From positions 1-28,565 of IMG/VR virus record IMGVR_UViG_3300036770_001362: a stretch of 28,565 nt of DNA; one strand, 5' to 3'. A program made the translations under genes and the position numbers. Origin of the DNA: a virus. The notes beneath the pieces are model-generated. The model did no database searches and was not told the DNA's origin. It worked only from the letters and a program-made list of their open reading frames with translations. Numbering within the stretch: position 1 is the first letter of the stretch; each line of letters begins with the position of its first letter. Below are positions 1 to 4,490 of the stretch, one piece after another.

Positions 1-72
1 ATTTGGAGTAAAGACCTGGACCGAGCACAGCACGGTGCTGCTCTCAACCCGCACAGCGTTGTTTGATTTCAT
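1..72 (-). CDS. Partial gene cut by the left window edge, unknown function
   Basis: The first 24 codons of a gene that runs off the left edge. The reading frame has no stop. It starts with ATG at 72-70, which overlaps the TGA of the preceding 56-aa gene as ATGA, and a GGAG lies about 9 nt upstream. It begins MKSNNAVRVESS and contains one Cys. The same ATGA coupling is used by several neighbours, so I take this start as real. The visible part is too short to assign a family. It would be the next gene of the early/recombination operon. Confidence 0.6.
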   Translation of the reverse strand, partial: MKSNNAVRVESSTVLCSVQVFTPN

Positions 73-239
73 TGGTTCAGCTCCATAAACTCCCGCAGAA
101 CCTCACGGGCAAATTCAAGAACATCATCCTGGTTCTCAAAGTCATACTTCTCAGCCATGGCCAGGATCTCTCGGTCATTGAGGTCATCGTACTTAGTGCT
201 CTCGTCATATTGACGGTCCAAATTCCACTCGTAACTCAT
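69..239 (-). CDS. Small acidic phage protein (56 aa), unknown function
   Basis: A 56-residue acidic protein beginning MSYEWNLDRQ and ending FMELNQ, rich in Asp and Glu and probably helical in its C-terminal half. The frame is open further upstream, but the start at 239 is preceded by AAGGAGAAGAAG, an excellent ribosome binding site, while the upstream extension reads through the NrdR-like gene. It overlaps that gene by 35 bp and shares ATGA with the partial gene after it. I do not recognise a family. Small acidic proteins in phage early operons are often inhibitors or DNA mimics, but nothing here shows that directly. Confidence 0.7.
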   Translation of the reverse strand: MSYEWNLDRQYDESTKYDDLNDREILAMAEKYDFENQDDVLEFAREVLREFMELNQ

Positions 240-408
240 CTTCTTCTCCTTGAAGTTTGTCCAAATCTTCGATGGGCATCTCCACGGACCAAAACTGGAT
301 GTCGCATTCAAAGCACACTCGCCGCCGCTTGGTCCATCGAGGGTAGTCTTCCACTAGCCTGGTCTCCTTCACTTTGGTGTAGTGGTGTCCACAGTTTGGA
401 CAGTTCAT
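205..408 (-). CDS. Stand-alone NrdR-like zinc ribbon protein
   Basis: A 67-aa protein whose first 43 residues match the N-terminal zinc ribbon of the ribonucleotide-reductase repressor NrdR: MNCPNCG at the start, TRLVED in the middle, then KRRRVCFECDIQFWSVE. The four zinc ligands are C3, C6, C32 and C35, and the basic RRR patch before the second CxxC pair is the DNA-contacting region in NrdR. Full NrdR is about 150-160 aa and carries an ATP-cone that senses dATP/ATP; here that domain is missing and only a short acidic tail follows. It sits between a methyltransferase (ATGA overlap) and a small acidic protein. It may bind NrdR boxes in host or phage promoters without nucleotide control. A general zinc-ribbon protein is the alternative. 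Confidence 0.75.
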   Translation of the reverse strand: MNCPNCGHHYTKVKETRLVEDYPRWTKRRRVCFECDIQFWSVEMPIEDLDKLQGEEDELRVEFGPSI

Positions 409-950
409 GGCTTTTCAATAAGCCAGGACTGATGCAGGCTGGCCCAATCCGTTCCGGGTTCGCAGTTGGTAATGTGGAGCTTCAGCTGGCGCTCCTCAGC
501 AAACTTGTTCACCGCATTAACGGTCAATGGAAAGTTGGCCGAGTAGTCATCGCCTGCAAAGAGCCCACCGCTTTTGACCTTGGGCCACCAGTCGGTCAGG
601 GTCTTGCCATTCTCCTGGCCGGTGTGGGCGTACCCATCAATGTAGACAAAGTCAAAGTACCCATCGGGGAATAGATGGAGAGCCACACGAAACTCTGCCC
701 GGATCAAAGTGCATTCACGGCGATAAGGATCCAGCCGCTTCAACGCAATCATGTATTCCCCATCATCATGGTTGCGCTCCCCGGTATACCGATCCACGCA
801 GTAGTGATGACGAACCATTCCATGTTTGATGATCGCCTCACTAAAACCCCCTTCGGCCACACCGAGCTCGATGGTGATGGAATCAATCGGCAGCAGGGTT
901 GGAATGTCGTAGCGATGCTTAATCTGTTTCAGTCGTTCGCTCAGGCTCAT
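405..950 (-). CDS. Class I SAM-dependent methyltransferase (Methyltransf_24-like)
   Basis: A 181-aa Rossmann-fold methyltransferase. The SAM-binding motif I is IELGVAEGGF (residues 28-37), the acidic residue after strand 2 is D53 in CVDRYTGE, FDFVYIDG (99-106) is the post-motif strand, and GGLFAGDDY (128-136) matches the end of the domain in the Methyltransf_24 family. The substrate cannot be read from the sequence; relatives act on sugars, small molecules or peptides, and no DNA-methylase NPPY/DPPY motif is present. I place the start at 950 because it makes an ATGA overlap with the upstream gene; a start at 977 would add nine residues. It is inside the early operon, so a nucleotide-metabolism or host-takeover role is possible but unproven. 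Confidence 0.75.
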   Translation of the reverse strand: MSLSERLKQIKHRYDIPTLLPIDSITIELGVAEGGFSEAIIKHGMVRHHYCVDRYTGERNHDDGEYMIALKRLDPYRRECTLIRAEFRVALHLFPDGYFDFVYIDGYAHTGQENGKTLTDWWPKVKSGGLFAGDDYSANFPLTVNAVNKFAEERQLKLHITNCEPGTDWASLHQSWLIEKP

Positions 951-1222
951 TGCTTCAGCTCCCTCATTAGTTCGCAAAGGTGGGCGCCCAAGTCCTTACC
1001 CTTGACCGCTACCATCTGAGCTTCCGGACAATCGTAGACCACTTGCGCTGCATCCTCTAGGCCCTGGTTGTAGCCGGCCGTGTAGGCGTCATGAGCATCA
1101 ATAATCATCATCACGGCGTTGCGGATCAGCTCCGAGGCCTTGCGTTCCTTTGCAAGATCCTTGAGCTTGTTGACATACTCAGCCGGTAGATAGACCGAGT
1201 ACGGGATTAGTTTTTTTTCCAT
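947..1222 (-). CDS. Ribbon-helix-helix-like small protein
   Basis: A 91-aa protein. Residues 2-42 look like an Arc/CopG-type ribbon-helix-helix unit: a short strand (LIPYSVYLP) followed by two helices (EYVNKLKDLAKERKASELIR and NAVMMIIDAH). The rest contains AYTAGYNQGLEDAAQ and a C-terminal helix with two Cys residues, and matches no family I know. The start has an AAGGA site 9 nt upstream. Codons 2-4 contain a run of eight A residues (minus strand of 1211-1218). It overlaps the gene before it by 16 bp and is ATGA-coupled to the methyltransferase. A DNA-binding regulator of the phage is the likeliest role. Confidence 0.6.
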   Translation of the reverse strand: MEKKLIPYSVYLPAEYVNKLKDLAKERKASELIRNAVMMIIDAHDAYTAGYNQGLEDAAQVVYDCPEAQMVAVKGKDLGAHLCELMRELKQ

Positions 1223-1623
1223 TCCAGGTATTCCTTGTTGATTTTGGATAACCGGTCACGGGCTTCTGCATTTATCTTGAGCTCCGCACGAGACTTGATG
1301 CCCAAGTAACCACGCAGCCAGTTGGTGGTCTGCTCCTCGGTGGGTTCAAAGATCTCATCGGTCTCAAAGAGAAACCTCCAGAACTCCACCTCTCGACACA
1401 GCACACCCGCCAGGCGCAGAGCTCGATGGCCATCAAACTCCCTGCGATCAATTGGACTGTTGTCATCGGCCAGCCGAACCATGACGACCTGGTATCGGGC
1501 CCCGACAAAGTCACGCAGTAACTCATCGGGCACCTCATCAGGGTGGACATTCATGGTCAGCACGTAGCCGTCCTTGTTTTGTTTTAGGGCCATCTTCACG
1601 GCCTCGAACTGTAAGGTCTCCAT
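1207..1623 (-). CDS. Conserved-looking phage protein of unknown function (138 aa)
   Basis: A 138-aa soluble protein beginning METLQFEAVKMALKQ. The middle has alternating hydrophobic stretches (GYVLTMNVHPDEVPDELL, ARYQVVMVRL), which suggest a mixed alpha/beta domain of about 70 residues, and the C-terminus is helical and charged. I chose the start at 1623, directly after the stop of the SSB-like gene; an in-frame start at 1665 would reach into that gene. Its place immediately after the SSB-like and ERF genes suggests a role in recombination or replication. I do not recognise the family and see no catalytic motif. Confidence 0.6.
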   Translation of the reverse strand: METLQFEAVKMALKQNKDGYVLTMNVHPDEVPDELLRDFVGARYQVVMVRLADDNSPIDRREFDGHRALRLAGVLCREVEFWRFLFETDEIFEPTEEQTTNWLRGYLGIKSRAELKINAEARDRLSKINKEYLEWKKN

Positions 1624-1624
1624 A

Positions 1625-1930
1625 TCAGAACGGGATGTCGTCATCGTCAACGGGCTCAGGTTCACGCTCAGACTTTGGCTCGGCTGCCTGGGTCTTTTGA
1701 TCCACCGGCTTCACGTATGGCTTCTTGAAGGTCATTCCAATCCGATCATTGGCGTTGTTCCATGCGCTCACAGAGATCTGCACCAGCTCCCCCTCGGGGG
1801 TGTTGGCCATGCGCTCCTCAAGAAGATCCCGTGCAAGATAGATGTTGCCGGTCATGTCAGGTTGCTCCGACCTCTCTTTCCGAGAGTTGGGGAAGATGGA
1901 TCCCGTGTTTGGTTTGGGGATGTAACTCAT
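1625..1930 (-). CDS. Small SSB-like protein with acidic DDDDIPF tail
   Basis: A 101-aa protein with three parts: an N-terminal segment (GSIFPNSRKERSEQPDMTGN), a short beta-rich segment with ELVQISVSAWNNANDRIGM that could be a minimal OB-like fold, and a disordered acidic tail ending DDDDIPF. That last peptide is the classic C-terminal tip of bacterial single-stranded DNA-binding proteins, which recruits partner enzymes. Phages commonly carry small proteins of this shape. It is shorter than normal SSB (about 150-180 aa), and I cannot confirm a full OB fold. Its start forms ATGA with the stop of ERF. It probably coats or hands over ssDNA for the ERF annealase and exonuclease. Confidence 0.7.
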   Translation of the reverse strand: MSYIPKPNTGSIFPNSRKERSEQPDMTGNIYLARDLLEERMANTPEGELVQISVSAWNNANDRIGMTFKKPYVKPVDQKTQAAEPKSEREPEPVDDDDIPF

Positions 1931-2631
1931 GCGGCCTCCTGGAATTTCTCTTTGGCTGCGGTGAACGAGGCCATAAGGTCTTTGAAGAACTCGGGGTCGG
2001 TTGCCTTGACCGAATCAAAGAGCTCTTTGTTCTTCTTGAAGATGTCCATCACGTCTGCCTTGGACTGAGCCAGGCCCAGCGCAACCTCTGCGGTCTTGCC
2101 TACAGTCTGCAACCAATCGGTTGGATCTCCCTCGGGCGGGGTCTTGGCCACCATCTGCCACGGACCTTCCTTCCCCTTGATCTCCGGGCGCTCAGCTGGC
2201 TTGGCCTCCACGACCTTGGGCTTGAGCTTGACCTCGACACTACCGGTAGTGGCATCCAAGGCGTCATGCTCCACGATCTCTAGGGCTGTGGTCCACAGAT
2301 ACCGGCGAAGATAGGTCTGGACAGCGCCCAGGTTCTGAACCTCGTGGCATCCCTTGAGCTCGGCCCTGGACATAGGAGAGGTGAACTCCACCCTGTCATC
2401 GCCCTCGGTGTTGTGGATGGTCAGCGTGGCCACATCGTTGGTGTAGCTGATCACTCCGCAAAGACCCACGTCCTCGAAGATCATCTGAATGGCCGGGATG
2501 AAATCGCCCAGCTCAAAGTACTCATACCCTGCGAACTTGTTTTTTCCGGACTTGTTTAGTTTGGTGTTTTGCAGCAGCACTCTTGCGAGTTGGAGCTTTC
2601 GGTAGACGTTCATTTTGGCGGTTTCGCTCAT
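1927..2631 (-). CDS. erf: ERF family single-strand annealing recombinase
   Basis: A 234-aa protein whose first 130 residues match the ERF (essential recombination function) family: MNVYRKLQLARVLLQ, the glycine/aromatic segment KNKFAGYEYF, then strands such as VATLTIHNTEG, and VQTYLRRYLWTTAL, the usual C-terminal helix of the ERF domain. The C-terminal half is Lys/Glu-rich with Pro (linker) and a helical end. ERF proteins anneal complementary single strands, commonly to circularise phage DNA or in recombination-dependent replication. The ATG at 2631 has GAGGAAACA just before it. It lies two genes after a PD-(D/E)XK exonuclease and directly before an SSB-tailed protein, the expected set for annealing-type recombination. 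Its 5' end overlaps the preceding gene by 110 bp. Confidence 0.85.
   Translation of the reverse strand: MSETAKMNVYRKLQLARVLLQNTKLNKSGKNKFAGYEYFELGDFIPAIQMIFEDVGLCGVISYTNDVATLTIHNTEGDDRVEFTSPMSRAELKGCHEVQNLGAVQTYLRRYLWTTALEIVEHDALDATTGSVEVKLKPKVVEAKPAERPEIKGKEGPWQMVAKTPPEGDPTDWLQTVGKTAEVALGLAQSKADVMDIFKKNKELFDSVKATDPEFFKDLMASFTAAKEKFQEAA
2238..2251. repeat. 14-bp perfect palindrome CACTACCGGTAGTG, copy 1
   Basis: A perfect 14-bp palindrome inside the ERF gene, where it is read as Thr-Thr-Gly-Ser. An identical copy is at 8548-8561 in the giant gene, in another reading frame. Confidence 0.7.
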
Positions 2632-2956
2632 TGTTTCCTCTTGTGGTTAAGTGATCTTTCCATCGGTCGTCCAGGTCTGGACGGTTCTGTTCCATCCAGT
2701 TTAGGAACATCATGCAGCACATGGCGTGGGCCGAATGGGATAGGCCGGACTCAGGATCGAGATCCTCCCCTCGGTTGAACGCCGTGATATGACGCATGGC
2801 TGCAGCCACCAGGCGGCTGTACTCCAAACCATGACGCCAGTTGTGCTTGGCATACTTCTGTGCCCCGTAGCCTAGAACGTGGGCCAGCTGCTCCATAGCA
2901 TGGGAATCAATTAGATCCATGGGTGCCTTGCCCATGTCGTATTTGACCCCGCTCAT
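2522..2956 (-). CDS. dATP/dGTP diphosphohydrolase-like protein
   Basis: A 144-aa protein. Residues 1-90 match the phage family usually called dATP/dGTP diphosphohydrolase N-terminal domain: SGVKYDMGKAPMDLI at the start, VLGYGAQKYAKHNWRHG, RLVAAAMRHITAFNRGED, then DPESGLSHSAHAMCCMMFL. The His, Asp and Glu residues in these helices are the expected metal and nucleotide contacts of an all-alpha NTP pyrophosphatase. The last 50 residues are basic (ending KQVRKKQVRRV) and lie largely in the region that overlaps the start of ERF, so they may be dispensable. I set the start at 2956, which makes an ATGA overlap with the 48-aa gene. Activity on dATP or dGTP is inferred from the family. Confidence 0.75.
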   Translation of the reverse strand: MSGVKYDMGKAPMDLIDSHAMEQLAHVLGYGAQKYAKHNWRHGLEYSRLVAAAMRHITAFNRGEDLDPESGLSHSAHAMCCMMFLNWMEQNRPDLDDRWKDHLTTRGNNERNRQNERLPKAPTRKSAAAKHQTKQVRKKQVRRV

Positions 2957-3099
2957 CGCACCGTCTCGTAAAAGCGATCCACCAGGGCCTCGGCATAACG
3001 AAACACACAATCAGCGTGTTCCTCGGGCGTCATGTCTTGGGGATCTATTGGTGCCAGGGCCAGCATGAATTTCAATAACAGCTCTTGCCTAGTTTCCAT
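2953..3099 (-). CDS. Small phage protein (48 aa), unknown function
   Basis: A 48-residue protein beginning METRQELLLKFML and ending DRFYETVR, mostly helical and slightly acidic. The open frame extends upstream to 3228, but that extension runs through the exonuclease gene and has poor composition, so I use the ATG at 3099, which overlaps the exonuclease stop by 11 bp. It is coupled by ATGA to the diphosphohydrolase gene. I do not recognise a family. It may be an accessory to the nucleotide-metabolism or recombination proteins on either side. Confidence 0.5.
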   Translation of the reverse strand: METRQELLLKFMLALAPIDPQDMTPEEHADCVFRYAEALVDRFYETVR

Positions 3100-3967
3100 C
3101 TCGACTCTCCTGATAATCCCGCCATTGCTGGCAGTAATTGTTGACTGGGCAAAAAGATTCGCACCGGGTCCGGGTGCCCAACCGGATCTCGATCTCATGA
3201 ACTTTTTCATCACAGGCTTTCTCGGCATCCTCCATGGTCTCGTAGACCTTGATGGCCCGAACGCCTCCCTTCTTCTTTAAAGCGTAGGTCGTGGGCTTCT
3301 CCCACATTTCCTCAGGCGTACAGGGTGGCAGCTCCTCATCGGTCTCCATGTGGAACTCACACTCGGAGTGCTTGCTGATCCGCTCGGAGATAAAGTCTTC
3401 CCGCTGCTGGTATGGCCACAGGTTGATGGGGATCTCTTTGACGGGGGACTGAGGATAGTCGGGGTTCTTGGCAGCCTCACGGCGAGACCAGTCACGGATG
3501 ATGGCCACGATCCCAATCGAATCCACGATCTTGAGCTTGCAGGTCTCCACAAGCCAAGCGTAGATGTTGAGCTGCTGCTCCCATTCGATCTTCTCGTTCA
3601 TCACCGCCCAGGCGCTGGTGGTCTTGTAATCCCGGATGCTGATGGTGTCAGGGCCGGTCACGATCTGTAGATCAATGGCCCCCGAGATCCTCCAACCATC
3701 AAAGGTGGTATGGAGCCTCTCCTCAACAATATGGTTGTCGTCCTTGCCATGCTCCAGGACCCCGTGAATGGCCGTGCCGAAGATCGACCAGACCATGTCG
3801 GACACGTCCTGCTCCAGCTCGTCCTCGAACTTCTTGGTCAGAGCAACGATCTTGGGACTGTTTAAAAGCTGCGTGGCAGACAGATGGGCCTTCCCCTTAG
3901 AATAGGTCGGGCGCTTCAAAACATTGACGAAGGTATCAGGGATACCGTGTTTGTTTGTAATCTTCAA
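3089..3967 (-). CDS. PD-(D/E)XK exonuclease (RecB/Cas4-like)
   Basis: A 292-aa nuclease. The PD-(D/E)XK core is visible in order: GTAIHGVLEH (H68), SGAIDLQ (D99), then IRDYKTT with D113 and K115, and the QLNIYAWL helix (residues 132-139) typical of RecB- and lambda-type exonucleases. Near the C-terminus C269, C273 and C279 (CESFCPVNNYC) resemble the three clustered iron-sulfur cysteines of Cas4/AddB-type nucleases; a fourth ligand could be C143 or another upstream Cys. The start is TTG, supported by a perfect AGGAGG five bases before it and by lack of a suitable ATG until residue 58. It is the first gene of the early operon and probably resects DNA ends for the ERF annealase. Confidence 0.85.
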   Translation of the reverse strand: MKITNKHGIPDTFVNVLKRPTYSKGKAHLSATQLLNSPKIVALTKKFEDELEQDVSDMVWSIFGTAIHGVLEHGKDDNHIVEERLHTTFDGWRISGAIDLQIVTGPDTISIRDYKTTSAWAVMNEKIEWEQQLNIYAWLVETCKLKIVDSIGIVAIIRDWSRREAAKNPDYPQSPVKEIPINLWPYQQREDFISERISKHSECEFHMETDEELPPCTPEEMWEKPTTYALKKKGGVRAIKVYETMEDAEKACDEKVHEIEIRLGTRTRCESFCPVNNYCQQWRDYQESRDGN

Positions 3968-3972
3968 TTGAA

Positions 3973-3978
3973 CCTCCT
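3973..3978 (-). promoter_or_regulatory. Strong Shine-Dalgarno deciding the TTG start of the exonuclease
   Basis: AGGAGG on the minus strand, spaced five bases from the TTG at 3967-3965. This perfect site is why I place the exonuclease start at a TTG rather than at an internal ATG. Confidence 0.8.
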
Positions 3979-3995
3979 AGCAGTAGACGGTTTGA

Positions 3996-4024
3996 ATTAT
4001 GAGCAATAAAACTTTTGATGTCAA
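3996..4024 (-). promoter_or_regulatory. Sigma70-type promoter of the early/recombination operon
   Basis: On the minus strand TTGACA (4024-4019) is followed by a 17-bp spacer and CATAAT (4001-3996). The -35 is a perfect match, the -10 matches five of six, and the spacing is optimal. Transcription would start near 3989 and give a leader of about 22 nt containing the AGGAGG. It fits expression by unmodified host RNA polymerase early in infection and would drive the whole left operon. Confidence 0.8.
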
Positions 4025-4029
4025 CAGAT

Positions 4030-4058
4030 GATTCACTCACCTATTCACCTGCTAATAT
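4030..4058 (+). promoter_or_regulatory. Extended -10 promoter for RusA, giving a leaderless mRNA
   Basis: On the plus strand TGC-TAATAT (4050-4058) is a good extended -10 element. The -35 at 4030-4035 (GATTCA) is weak, as is common with extended -10 promoters. The RusA ATG begins at 4065, six bases after the hexamer, where transcription would be expected to start; no Shine-Dalgarno precedes it. Two direct copies of ATTCAC (4031-4036 and 4043-4048), 12 bp apart, lie within this promoter and could bind a regulator. Confidence 0.5.
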
Positions 4059-4064
4059 ACCACC

Positions 4065-4490
4065 ATGATCACAAGCCTACATCTGCCTTATCCGCCCTCC
4101 GTTAACCATTACTGGGGAACCTCAGGCAAGCAGCGTTTCATTGGGAAGAAGGGAAAAGAGTTTCGCCAGGCGGTCGCAGAAGTCTGCCTGGATCTGCAAG
4201 TGTCCACTTTGGACACTCGTCTCTCGGTTCATGTTGCCATCTGGCCACCCGATAATCGCAAGCGGGACGTGGATAACGTGCTCAAGCCCTTGCTGGATGC
4301 GATGGAACATGCCGGGGTCTATGAGAACGACAGCCAGATTGATGAGCTCCACATCATCCGGCATCCTCCAATGAAAGGGGGCGCCTGTTCAGTGGTGCTC
4401 GTGCCGATCAGTCAGCGTAACGCTACTCTGCGTAGGCTTCCTTCCGAAACTGCTCAATCCCTTCCAGAACCTCCTGCTTCAGAACCATAA
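4065..4490 (+). CDS. rusA: RusA-like Holliday junction resolvase
   Basis: A 141-aa endodeoxyribonuclease of the RusA family, which cuts four-way DNA junctions as a metal-dependent dimer. The start LPYPPSVNHYW (residues 7-17) and the block RDVDNVLKPLLDAMEHAG are diagnostic; D68, D70, K74 and D89 correspond to the catalytic residues D70, D72, K76 and D91 of Escherichia coli RusA. The family core ends near residue 117. The last 24 residues are Pro/Ser-rich, and most of them are encoded opposite the end of the giant gene. It is the only plus-strand gene here, divergent from the exonuclease across a 97-bp gap. It would resolve junctions made by the exonuclease/ERF system or clear branched DNA before packaging. 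Confidence 0.92.
   Translation: MITSLHLPYPPSVNHYWGTSGKQRFIGKKGKEFRQAVAEVCLDLQVSTLDTRLSVHVAIWPPDNRKRDVDNVLKPLLDAMEHAGVYENDSQIDELHIIRHPPMKGGACSVVLVPISQRNATLRRLPSETAQSLPEPPASEP
4200..4216. repeat. Palindrome GTGTCCA-CTT-TGGACAC inside rusA
   Basis: A 7-bp inverted repeat around a 3-bp centre, within the RusA coding sequence. The core TGTCCA-N3-TGGACA is the same as in the three copies at 13753-13837 of the giant gene, but is read in a different frame. Confidence 0.6.

Noticed and set aside
63-674. 203-codon open frame on the plus strand
   Set aside because: It lies opposite the methyltransferase, NrdR-like and 56-aa genes, has no ribosome binding site and gives a low-quality composition; it is a shadow frame.
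1211-1218. Programmed frameshift at a run of eight A residues
   Set aside because: The run is at codons 2-4 of a gene whose frame is intact, and no alternative frame of useful length follows.
3099-3228. Longer N-terminus for the 48-aa gene (91 aa)
   Set aside because: The added part reads through the exonuclease gene and is of poor composition; the downstream ATG gives a normal short overlap.
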